A stretch of 64,000 bases of DNA from the NCBI GenBank assembly GCA_020639135.1, contig JACKHE010000001.1, positions 1 through 64,000 on the forward strand. Direction: 5' to 3'. Position numbers and translations under genes: made by a program. The notes beneath the pieces were generated by a model. That model saw only the letters and a list, made by a program, of their open reading frames with translations, was not told where the DNA came from and did no database searches. Source of the stretch: Phycisphaeraceae bacterium (GTDB lineage: Bacteria > Planctomycetota > Phycisphaerae > Phycisphaerales > UBA1924). Below, one piece after another: positions 57,360-64,000 of the stretch. The number at the start of each line of letters is the position of its first letter. Within the stretch, counting starts at the first letter, position 1.

Positions 57360-57429
57360 ATGGCCACGGCTCGGCGTGGCCATGTCTCCCGGTCACAACG
57401 AACACATGGCCACGCAAAGCCGTGGCCAT
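57360..57429. repeat. Two identical-stem hairpins after pepA
   Basis: ATGGCCACG and CGTGGCCAT form a perfect 9-bp stem at 57360-57383 around GCTCGG, and the same stem recurs at 57406-57429 around CAAAGC. The two are 22 bp apart. They lie between the convergent pepA and zinc-ribbon genes. No T tract follows. They may stabilise both transcripts or be a REP-like pair. Confidence 0.75.
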
Positions 57430-57459
57430 GGCACACATTGATTCTGGATAAGAATCAGG

Positions 57460-57717
57460 TCAGCGGATCGCGAAGACCAGGACGAAGGCGATCAGCGCCA
57501 GCAGCGCGGCGACGCCGATCCATTTTTTCGACGTCCCGGTCGCCTTCTCCTCCATGACGTGCCCGCACTCGTGGCAGAAGGTGGCGTCGTAGTACACCTC
57601 GGCCCCGCACTCGGGGCAGGTGATCTCGTCGCCGCCGAAGCGTTCGAGGTCCTCGCAGCTCGGTCCTTCGTCAATGTCGCGCGGCATCCCGGGTCTTGGT
57701 CCTGAGCAGCATCCCAT
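57460..57717 (-). CDS. Small zinc-ribbon protein with C-terminal membrane anchor
   Basis: The protein has 85 residues. A zinc ribbon CPEC...CHEC occupies about residues 34-51 (ITCPECGAEVYYDATFCHECG), and one transmembrane helix (WIGVAALLALIAFVLVFAI) ends the protein, making it tail-anchored with the ribbon in the cytoplasm. Two further Cys near the N-terminus (MGCC) could bind metal or lipid. No known partner. It lies 28 bp downstream of the tryptophanase-like gene but has its own TACTAT box five bases before the ATG. Confidence 0.8.
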   Translation of the reverse strand: MGCCSGPRPGMPRDIDEGPSCEDLERFGGDEITCPECGAEVYYDATFCHECGHVMEEKATGTSKKWIGVAALLALIAFVLVFAIR

Positions 57718-57722
57718 GATGC

Positions 57723-57728
57723 ATAGTA
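57723..57728 (-). promoter_or_regulatory. Candidate -10 box (TACTAT) before the zinc-ribbon gene
   Basis: On the minus strand TACTAT ends five bases before the ATG at 57717; the spacer GCATC has no Shine-Dalgarno match. Confidence 0.4.
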
Positions 57729-57745
57729 GTCGGCGATCCGGGAGA

Positions 57746-59104
57746 TCAGATTTCGGCGAACCTCGCCTGGAAGTGCCGCAGCGAGGGCGGCTGCTCGATG
57801 ATCTTCAGGCCCTTGAGCGATTCCCGGTCCTTGAAGAGCTCGATCGTCGCCTCGACGACGTAATCGACGTGGCTCTGCGTGTACGTCCGTCTGGGGATCG
57901 CCAGGCGGACGAGCTCCATGTTGGGCGCCGGCCGGCCCTCGCCGCCGAACATGACGCTGCCGATCTCGCTGGCGCGGATGCCGCCGTAGCGGTAGAGGCC
58001 GCAGGCGACCGCCTGACCGGGGAACTGCTCGGCTGGGATGTGGGGGCAGAAATGCCCGGCGTCGATGAAGATCGCGTGGCCCCCCGGCGGCTCGACGATC
58101 TGGATGCCCGCCTCGAGCAGCTTCATCCCCAGGTACTCCGTCGAGCGGACCCGGTACGACAGGTAGTCGTGCTCGACGACCTCCTGGAATCCCTGCGCCA
58201 TGGCGTCGAGGTCGCGTCCGGCCAGGCCGCCGTAGGTGACGAACCCCTCGGTGAGGATGAGCGTGGTGCTGGCGTTCTGGAAGAGCGCATCGTCGCGCAT
58301 CAGCAGGACGCCGCCGATGTTGACGAGGCCGTCCTTCTTGGCGGAGATCGTCGCGCCGTCGGCCAGATCAAACATCTCGCGGACGATCTCGCGCACCGTC
58401 CGATCCTGCTGGCCCGGCGCGCGCTTGCGGATGAACCAGGCGTTCTCGGCGAAGCGGCAGGCGTCGAGGAAGAGCGGGAGCCTGTGCCTGTCGCAGACCT
58501 TGCGGACCGCGCGGAGGTTTTCGAGGCTCACCGGCTGGCCGCCCCCGGAGTTGTTCGTCACGGTGACCATGACCAGCGGGATGCGGTCGGCGCCCACGCG
58601 GTCGATCAGCGCCTCGAGCGCCGCGATGTTCATGTTGCCCTTGAAGGGGTGGCTCGACGAGGAGTTCTTCGCCTCCTCGATGGGCAGGTCCACCGCCTCG
58701 GCGCCGGAGTCCTCGACGTTGGCGCGGGTCGTGTCGAAGTGGGCGTTGTTGGGGATCACCAGCCCGGGTTTGCCCACGAGACGGAAGAGGATCCGCTCGC
58801 TCGCGCGGCCCTGGTGCGTCGGGAGGATGTGGTCGAACCCGGTGATCTCGCGGACGCTGTCGCGGAAGCGGTAGTAGGAGTCGGCGCCGGCGTAGGCCTC
58901 ATCGGCGCGCATCATCGCGGCCCACTGCTCGCTGCTCATCGCGCCGGTGCCCGAGTCGGTCAGCAGGTCGATGATGACGTCGCGCGCCGCGACCTTGAAG
59001 ACGTTGAACGACGCCTCGCGCAGGATCCGCTCGCGCTCGTCGCGCGTGGTCATCCGGATCGGCTCGACGGACTTGATCTTGAACGGCTCGATGATCGTCT
59101 GCAT
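57746..59104 (-). CDS. Tryptophanase/beta-eliminating lyase
   Basis: The protein has 452 residues of PLP-dependent fold type I. Motifs of tryptophanase and tyrosine phenol-lyase are present throughout: LLTDSGTGAMS, PTHQGRASE, VTVTNNSGGGQPVS, LDACRFAENA and the PLP Lys at about 256/257 in SAKKDGLVNIGG. The position that is Arg in tyrosine phenol-lyase is Ile here (GIRASEIGS), which favours tryptophanase (indole, pyruvate and ammonia from Trp). The C-terminal GLKIIEQPPSLRHFQARF resembles tyrosine phenol-lyase more. So indole production is likely but not certain. AGGGGAT lies before the ATG at 59104; a start at 59140 would add 12 residues. Confidence 0.85.
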   Translation of the reverse strand: MQTIIEPFKIKSVEPIRMTTRDERERILREASFNVFKVAARDVIIDLLTDSGTGAMSSEQWAAMMRADEAYAGADSYYRFRDSVREITGFDHILPTHQGRASERILFRLVGKPGLVIPNNAHFDTTRANVEDSGAEAVDLPIEEAKNSSSSHPFKGNMNIAALEALIDRVGADRIPLVMVTVTNNSGGGQPVSLENLRAVRKVCDRHRLPLFLDACRFAENAWFIRKRAPGQQDRTVREIVREMFDLADGATISAKKDGLVNIGGVLLMRDDALFQNASTTLILTEGFVTYGGLAGRDLDAMAQGFQEVVEHDYLSYRVRSTEYLGMKLLEAGIQIVEPPGGHAIFIDAGHFCPHIPAEQFPGQAVACGLYRYGGIRASEIGSVMFGGEGRPAPNMELVRLAIPRRTYTQSHVDYVVEATIELFKDRESLKGLKIIEQPPSLRHFQARFAEI

Positions 59105-59164
59105 GGGATCCCCTCGATAGGTCAGGGAGGATACCCACACAAGACGGCCCGGGGACGGGGCCTG

Positions 59165-59614
59165 TCAGGCCCTCTCGGCCAGCGCCCGCCGGAGATCATC
59201 AAAATCCTTGCGCATGGCCTTCTTCATCATCCCGGAGAAGAGGAACCCCAGCGGCGACATGACCTTCGCCATGAACGTCAGCGGCTTGGCGCTGAAGCGC
59301 ATCGAGACCTCGGTGGCGGCGCCCGAGGGAGCGAACGTGAACTCCGTCCGGTACTGGCAGCCGCAGGACTCGGCGAGCACGGCGTAGCCCCGGCCCGGCG
59401 TGAACTCGGCGACCCACATCTCCTCGGTGTGCTCCCTGCCGAACATCACCCGCGTCTCGCGCCAACGCGTGCCAACGCCGAAGGGTCCGTCGGTGAGGAC
59501 CTCCATCCCGGTGATCGACTCGATGCGATCGGTCAGGCGATGAAGGTCGGTGAACTCGGCGAAGACCCGGTCGGGCGGGAAGTCGAATGTTTCGCGGATC
59601 TCGCACATGGCCAT
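59165..59614 (-). CDS. SRPBCC/START-like domain protein
   Basis: The protein has 149 residues with the SRPBCC (polyketide cyclase/START) pattern: first strand IRETFDFPPDRVFAEFTDL, then GVGTRWRETRVM, YRTEFTFAPSGAATEVSM and a long C-terminal helix (MMKKAMRKDFDDLRRAL). These proteins bind small hydrophobic molecules in a deep cavity. The ligand is unknown. It has its own ribosome site (GGAG at 13 nt) and no clear operon partner; the tryptophanase-like gene follows after 60 bp. Confidence 0.85.
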   Translation of the reverse strand: MAMCEIRETFDFPPDRVFAEFTDLHRLTDRIESITGMEVLTDGPFGVGTRWRETRVMFGREHTEEMWVAEFTPGRGYAVLAESCGCQYRTEFTFAPSGAATEVSMRFSAKPLTFMAKVMSPLGFLFSGMMKKAMRKDFDDLRRALAERA

Positions 59615-59696
59615 GATCGGGGCGCTCCGGTAGATGCTCGGTGTCGGGTCATCCTACCGGCGGGCGAGGCTCAAGTTGTCGGGTGGCCTTGTGAAG

Positions 59697-60194
59697 TCAC
59701 GCGGCCCAGGCGCCGCCCTCGGACTCCTCGATCCCGTCGAGATCGAAGAGCGTGGGCTCGACCTCGTCGTGATCGCGCCAGACGCCGTGGAAGGAGCCCC
59801 AGCGGATGATGTCCTTCCACGAGAGGATCCCGACGGGGCGTTTCCGCTCGTCAACGACCGGCAGGCTGCGGAAGTTGTGCCGGAGGATGAGGTCCACGGC
59901 GGACTGGACGGAATCGTCCGGCCCCACGGCGACCGGGTTGCGCGTCATGATCTGGTGCGCCTTGAGGTTGAGCGTGTTCTCGTCCTGCTTCCGCTCGTTG
60001 AGCTTGTTTCCGGCGAAGGGGCTCAGGCGCTTGAGCAGGTCGCGGTCGGAGATGATCCCGACGACCGTGTCGTGATCGACGACCAGCACGTGGTGGAACC
60101 GCTCGCGCTCGAAGACGTCGCGGATCTCGGACAACCTGGCGTCCATGTCCACGGTGACGACCGGGCGCGACATGATCTCCTTGACGGTCAGCAT
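59697..60194 (-). CDS. CBS-pair domain protein
   Basis: The protein has 165 residues containing two CBS motifs: one at about residues 1-58 (VKEIMSRPVVTVDMDARLSEIRDVF and VGIISDRDLL) and one at about 75-130 (AHQIMTRNPVAVGPDDSVQSAV and VGILSWKDIIRW). A CBS pair usually binds adenosine nucleotides or S-adenosylmethionine and regulates a partner. The C-terminus is acidic. GGAGG lies before the ATG at 60194. It is divergent from mgtE, itself a CBS-containing transporter, with 174 bp between. Confidence 0.9.
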   Translation of the reverse strand: MLTVKEIMSRPVVTVDMDARLSEIRDVFERERFHHVLVVDHDTVVGIISDRDLLKRLSPFAGNKLNERKQDENTLNLKAHQIMTRNPVAVGPDDSVQSAVDLILRHNFRSLPVVDERKRPVGILSWKDIIRWGSFHGVWRDHDEVEPTLFDLDGIEESEGGAWAA

Positions 60195-60354
60195 TGGGTT
60201 GGCCTCCGGTGCGCTGTCGGGCGTCTTTTCCGGCAGGACTATCGGCCACAACCGGCGCCGATTTCAGCGTTCAATACGGGTCCGAGAAACGCGCCCCGCA
60301 CGCCGCCCGGCGTGTGTCGATCGGACCTGCCCGGCCCCGGATCGTGCGCAGCGA

Positions 60355-60360
60355 TAGCAT
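60355..60360 (+). promoter_or_regulatory. Candidate -10 box (TAGCAT) before mgtE
   Basis: TAGCAT ends eight bases before the ATG at 60369; the spacer GGACGCCG is a poor ribosome site. The MgtE/CBS divergent region holds no other clear signal. Confidence 0.3.
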
Positions 60361-60368
60361 GGACGCCG

Positions 60369-61814
60369 ATGACCGAGCGCAGCCCACAACCCGGTGACGC
60401 CCCGACCGACGCCCCGGGCGCCGCCGAGACGGTCATCCAGGACACCACCGCCCACGAGGAGCACGAGGATCGGATCGAGGCGCTGGTGATCTCCGAAGCG
60501 CCCCCGGAGGAGGTCGCGCGGCACGTCGAGGAGCTCGACGCGCCCGACGCCGCGGACACCCTCGAACGCCTCGACACCGAGGAATCCATCGAGGTCATCG
60601 ACCGGATGCAGGACCAGGCGGCGGCCGAGGCGCTGGCGCACATGCAGCTGCCGATCGCGCTGACACTGTTCACGGATTTCTCGATCGACGAGGCGGCCCG
60701 GTACCTGGCGCTGATGGAGCCCGACGACGCGGCGGACCTGCTCCAGGAGCTGCCGCAGGAGCGGACCGACGCGCTGCTGCACCGCCTGCCCAGGGAGCTG
60801 GGCAAGCTCATCGATTACGACCCGGAGACCGCCGGCGGCCTGATGACGACGGAGTTCGTCAGCGTCCCCGAGACGCGGACCGTTGCGCAGGCCATCGAGC
60901 TCATCCGCAAACGCCGGGACGAGATGGTCAAGGACTTCGTGTACTGCACCGGCATCGGGGGCAAGCTGACAGGGGTGATCGCGCTGCGCACGCTGCTCCT
61001 GGCCGATCCCGGAGAGAAGGTCGCCGACATCATGCAGCGCGAGATCACCGTCCTGCGCCCCGACGTGGACCAGGAGGAGGTCGGCCGCATCTTCGACCGC
61101 TACGACTACTTCACGCTCCCCGTGGTGGACGCGGACGACCGGCTCCTGGGCGTCGTCACCATCGACGACATCGTGGACATCATCCGCGCCGAGCACACCG
61201 AGGACGCGTACAAGCAGGTCGGCGCCGGCGTCGGGGAGGCGGTGTACTCGCCGCTGCGCAAGAAGATCCGCTCCAGGCTGCCCTGGCTGCTGCTGAACCT
61301 CGTCACGGCGGCGGTCGCGGCGGTCGTGGTCTTCCAGTTCGAGGACCTGATCGGGCGGATCGCCATCCTCGCCGTGCTCATGCCCATGATCGCCAATCAG
61401 GCGGGCAACGCCGGCCAGCAGAGCCTGGCGGTGACGCTCCGCGGCCTCGTCCTGGGCGAAGTCAGCAAGGAGCGCGTCGCGCCCCTGCTCGTGCGCGAGA
61501 CCCTGCTCGGGCTCACCACCGGGTTCGTCACCGGCGCGGCGATGGCGATGGTCATCTACGTCTCGACCAGCGCCGGCGTGCTCGAGATGAACCCCAGGGT
61601 CGGGCTGGTCGCGATGGGGGCGATGACCGGGGCGCTGGCAGTCGGGTGCCTGATCGGCGCGGGGATCCCCCTGCTGATGGACCGGCTCGGGCTGGACCCG
61701 GCGACGGCGTCGTCGATCTTCCTGACGATGCTCACCGACACCGCCGCGTTTGCCGCGTTCCTCGGTCTCGCCTTCCTCTTCCAGAGCTGGTTGATGCCGA
61801 CCGGGGCCGGATAG
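60369..61814 (+). CDS. mgtE: Magnesium transporter MgtE
   Basis: The protein has 481 residues. The N-terminal superhelical domain (about 45-160, with LEELDAPDAADTLERL and LMEPDDAADLLQELP), two CBS motifs (about 165-295, DYDPETAGGLMTTEFVSVPE and FTLPVVDADDRLLGVVTIDDI) and five membrane helices follow the MgtE order. The pore segment PMIANQAGNAGQQSLAVTLRGL is the conserved selectivity region. It is a dimeric Mg2+ channel closed by Mg2+ bound to the cytoplasmic domains. The start at 60369 gives a normal length; longer frames cross the CBS-gene antisense. Confidence 0.95.
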   Translation: MTERSPQPGDAPTDAPGAAETVIQDTTAHEEHEDRIEALVISEAPPEEVARHVEELDAPDAADTLERLDTEESIEVIDRMQDQAAAEALAHMQLPIALTLFTDFSIDEAARYLALMEPDDAADLLQELPQERTDALLHRLPRELGKLIDYDPETAGGLMTTEFVSVPETRTVAQAIELIRKRRDEMVKDFVYCTGIGGKLTGVIALRTLLLADPGEKVADIMQREITVLRPDVDQEEVGRIFDRYDYFTLPVVDADDRLLGVVTIDDIVDIIRAEHTEDAYKQVGAGVGEAVYSPLRKKIRSRLPWLLLNLVTAAVAAVVVFQFEDLIGRIAILAVLMPMIANQAGNAGQQSLAVTLRGLVLGEVSKERVAPLLVRETLLGLTTGFVTGAAMAMVIYVSTSAGVLEMNPRVGLVAMGAMTGALAVGCLIGAGIPLLMDRLGLDPATASSIFLTMLTDTAAFAAFLGLAFLFQSWLMPTGAG

Positions 61815-62105
61815 GGGCGCCCTGGCCTGGTTTCGGCATCGCGAGGAGGGTTGACCGGGCCCGCCGGGCCCCCGAGACTTGCCGGCGACCGGCCCGGAAC
61901 CCGCCCCCTCGGGGGTGCGTATCCTTGCCGGACCGACGCCCGGCGGGGTTGACCCCCCGCGGCGGCGTCGAGCGCGCTCCGGCCCCGGTGGGGACCTCGC
62001 CGGGGCTGGGTCGGTGCAGGGCCGGGGTCCCGGCTCCATCATCGTGGTGTACGGCAGGATCTGGTCGCGTTCCCCACACGCGCAAGGCATCGGGAGCAAG
62101 TTGTC

Positions 62106-63482
62106 ATGGCGTCACGCACGAGCGGCAATCTCGGGATGGGCATCACCATCACCGTCATGGGGGTCCTCCTCCTGGCCGCGTTCATCCTCGCGATCATGTT
62201 CTACGGCCAGAAGCAGAAGGCCCAGGCGGACCTCGAACTGGCGAACACATCGCTGGACGACTTCATCCCGGAATCCGAGCGGCAGCGCGACGACGTCGAG
62301 CGCATCCACGCCCTCGCCCGGGGCGAGCGCAAGAGCGTGGTCATGTACCTCATGCACTCCATGGACGAGTCGATGCGCCGCGTGACCGGCGCCAACGAGG
62401 ACACGCTGACCGACCTGGAGACGAAGCTCTCCGACGTCGGCGGCGCCGACTCGCTGCCCCTGCTCGCGGTGCTCGCCCAGCGCGACCGGGACATCACGAC
62501 CCTCGAGCAGCGTCTCGAGGACGCCTACCGGGCGCGCGACGCCGCGCAGAACGACCTCCAGGCGGAGGTGGACCGCAACAACGCGCGCGCCGCCGAGCAC
62601 CGCTCGACGATTTCGGCGCTCAACGACGAGATCGGGCGGCTGAGCGAGGACGTGGACCAGTACGGGACCAACGTCAGCAGCGTTGTCGCTTCGAACAACG
62701 ACCGCGTCGAGACGATCCGCCGGAGCAGCGCCGAGCGGGAGTCGAACCTCCAGGACCGGATCGCGCAGCTCGAGCAGGAGAGCGTGCTGCAGCAGCAGGT
62801 GATCAACGAGCTGCGCTCCCAGCAGGACGACTTCAGGCTCGAGCCGCTGCCCGAGCACTCGCTCGTGGACGGGCGCGTGGTCGGGGCCTCGGTCGCGGAC
62901 CGGCAGGTGTTCATCGACCTGGGCAAGGACCAGCGGGTCGTGCTGGGCATGACCTTCGAGGTGTACGGGTCGGGGACGGACATCCGCCCCGACGCCGACG
63001 GGGAGTTCCCCCCCGGCAAGGCGACGATCGAGGTGACGCGCGTCGGCGACAGCACGTCCAGCGCCCGGATCGTCCGGGAGTCCAGGGGCCAGCCGGTCGT
63101 CGAGGGCGACGTCGTCGCCAACGCCGCCTACGACCCCGACAAGACATACTCCTTCGTCGTCTTCGGCGACTTCGACGCCAACCACGACGGGCAGCCCACC
63201 AGCGCCGAGCGGGGCGCCATCGCCTCACTGGTGCGGGACTGGGGCGGGAAGGTCGAGGACGACCTGACCGGCGGGACGGACTTCCTGGTGCTGGGCGACC
63301 GCCCGGTGCTGCCCCCGGCGCCGAGCCCCGACGCGCCGCTGCCGCTGATCCAGGAGTACATCCGCAAGCAGCAGCTCGTGCAGAAGTACGACGAGCTGTT
63401 CCGGACGGCGACGCAGACGGGGATCCCGGTCCTCAACGAGAACCGCTTCTACACGCTGACCGGGCTCTACGCCGACCGCTGA
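62106..63482 (+). CDS. Coiled-coil membrane protein with BRCT-like C-terminus
   Basis: The protein has 458 residues. One N-terminal transmembrane helix (about 12-35) anchors a long coiled coil (about 38-75 and 135-235, with repeated Glu/Gln/Arg heptads such as LEQRLEDAYRARDAAQNDLQAEVDRN). A beta domain (about 245-340) with VVGASVADRQVFIDLGKDQRVVLGMTFEVYG is followed by FVVFGDFD...LVRDWGGKVEDDLTGGTDFLVLG, which looks like a BRCT-type alpha/beta fold with the GG turn and a final strand. BRCT domains bind phosphopeptides, yet this one would be periplasmic if the N-in topology holds, so the match may be structural only. Function unknown. GGGAGCAAG precedes the ATG. Confidence 0.75.
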   Translation: MASRTSGNLGMGITITVMGVLLLAAFILAIMFYGQKQKAQADLELANTSLDDFIPESERQRDDVERIHALARGERKSVVMYLMHSMDESMRRVTGANEDTLTDLETKLSDVGGADSLPLLAVLAQRDRDITTLEQRLEDAYRARDAAQNDLQAEVDRNNARAAEHRSTISALNDEIGRLSEDVDQYGTNVSSVVASNNDRVETIRRSSAERESNLQDRIAQLEQESVLQQQVINELRSQQDDFRLEPLPEHSLVDGRVVGASVADRQVFIDLGKDQRVVLGMTFEVYGSGTDIRPDADGEFPPGKATIEVTRVGDSTSSARIVRESRGQPVVEGDVVANAAYDPDKTYSFVVFGDFDANHDGQPTSAERGAIASLVRDWGGKVEDDLTGGTDFLVLGDRPVLPPAPSPDAPLPLIQEYIRKQQLVQKYDELFRTATQTGIPVLNENRFYTLTGLYADR

Positions 63483-63500
63483 TCCGCCCCGGCGATCCGG

Positions 63501-63506
63501 TACCAT
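63501..63506 (+). promoter_or_regulatory. Candidate -10 box (TACCAT) before the acyltransferase gene
   Basis: TACCAT ends nine bases before the TTG start at 63516; no Shine-Dalgarno sequence lies between. Confidence 0.3.
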
Positions 63507-63515
63507 CGCCACGCC

Positions 63516-64000
63516 TTGAGCAAGCGCAGACCCCAAAGCCGCGCCTCGCAGCTCGGCGCGCTGCTGTCGCAGCCGCTCGTGTACGGCGCGGTGCGCGCGC
63601 TCGCCGCCGGCGTGAACATCGCGGGGCTGGAGACGAGCGTGCGCACGGCGCGCGTCGCGGGCGGCGCCTTCGCGCAGGCGCCCTTCAATCGCAAACGCCT
63701 CGACCGGGCGCGTGCGAACCTGCGGTGGGTCAGCCCCGGGTGGTCCGACGAGCAGATCGAGCGGACCGCCGTCGATGCGTACCGGCACCTGATCACCCTG
63801 GCGATGGAGGTCGCCTGCACGCCGAGGATGATCACGCCCGACGGCTGGGCGGCGCGCGTTGAGGTTGGCGACCTGCGCGACGCCGTGGGCCGGCTCCTGA
63901 GCGACAGGCCGGCGATCCTGATCACGGGGCACTGCGGGAACTGGGAGATCCTCGGCGCCTGGGTGGCGTCGCTGGGGATCCCGATCCACGCGCTGTACCG
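63516..64000 (+). CDS. Lipid A acyltransferase family protein (LpxL/HtrB-like), 5' part
   Basis: The frame starts at TTG 63516 and runs off the right edge (161 codons seen). A hydrophobic, basic N-terminus is followed by a domain with the RRARxNLRW-type segment (DRARANLRWVSPGWSDEQIERTA), the pattern near the start of LpxL/LpxM acyltransferases, and ILITGHCGNWEILGAW, which holds the catalytic H-x4-E motif. These enzymes add secondary acyl chains to lipid A or related lipids at the inner membrane. The C-terminal half lies outside. No earlier ATG or GTG in frame is credible, since the preceding gene ends only 33 bp upstream. Confidence 0.85.
   Translation, partial: MSKRRPQSRASQLGALLSQPLVYGAVRALAAGVNIAGLETSVRTARVAGGAFAQAPFNRKRLDRARANLRWVSPGWSDEQIERTAVDAYRHLITLAMEVACTPRMITPDGWAARVEVGDLRDAVGRLLSDRPAILITGHCGNWEILGAWVASLGIPIHALY

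Overview
This window is GC-rich bacterial chromosome with dense genes on both strands. The gene content best fits the phylum Planctomycetota, probably class Phycisphaerae: a PEP-CTERM-like secreted protein ending in an arginine run, a TPR protein carrying two RNA polymerase alpha C-terminal domains, a very long FliD with FliS, a Lys/Arg-rich histone-like protein, a class II DAHP synthase and a Gram-negative-type envelope. This placement is inference from gene families; no rRNA is present. The window cuts a gene at each end: a SpoIID-like lipoprotein on the left and an LpxL-type acyltransferase on the right.

Layout. 1-3 kb: SpoIID-like lipoprotein, TPR/dual alpha-CTD protein and a MATE exporter, all on the minus strand. 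3-9 kb: scpB, a lipoprotein, DUF58 and transglutaminase membrane proteins and a PilZ protein. 9-12.7 kb: trpC, a CPBP protease, trpS and tRNA-Ile, with two copies of a palindromic intergenic element. 12.7-18 kb: an APC permease with Usp domains, a PEP-CTERM-like protein and rho. 18-27.4 kb: an enzyme I homologue, RNase E/G, dxr, a long RseP-type protease and a hydrolase. 27.4-36 kb: a short-chain dehydrogenase carrying an in-frame palindrome, lexA, dprA, a DUF4258/DUF2283 pair, a PhnP-like hydrolase, an S1/P1-type nuclease, gpsA and a metal P-type ATPase with a CPS motif. 37-44 kb: an HTH regulator and a six-gene operon (DoxX, VWA with TonB-like anchor, ExbB, two ExbD, large periplasmic protein). 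44-48 kb: tRNA-Leu, a third palindromic element, a class V aminotransferase, an epimerase-like protein and holB. 48-53 kb: fliS, fliD, a 66-residue protein and the histone-like gene. 53-64 kb: class II DAHP synthase, a small PilZ protein, a HIT protein, pepA, a tryptophanase-like lyase, SRPBCC and CBS proteins, mgtE, a coiled-coil protein and the acyltransferase.

Several genes serve shared processes. trpC, trpS, DAHP synthase and the tryptophanase-like enzyme cover tryptophan synthesis, use and breakdown, although they are scattered. scpB, holB, lexA, dprA and the histone-like protein serve the chromosome. dxr, rseP, gpsA and the acyltransferase serve the envelope. Two PilZ proteins together with fliS/fliD point to a motile, c-di-GMP-responsive cell.

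The most unusual signals are: (1) an ExbB/ExbD operon in which a VWA protein with a TonB-like S-x3-H anchor takes the place of TonB/TolA; (2) the TPR protein with two alpha-CTDs; (3) a TANNNT box 3-10 nt before the start codon of about a dozen genes, suggesting leaderless mRNAs; (4) a roughly 170-bp element with palindromic arms in three intergenic copies, plus one arm inserted in frame in a dehydrogenase gene; and (5) repeated DSW-D-[VI]-EP motifs in the RNase E tail.
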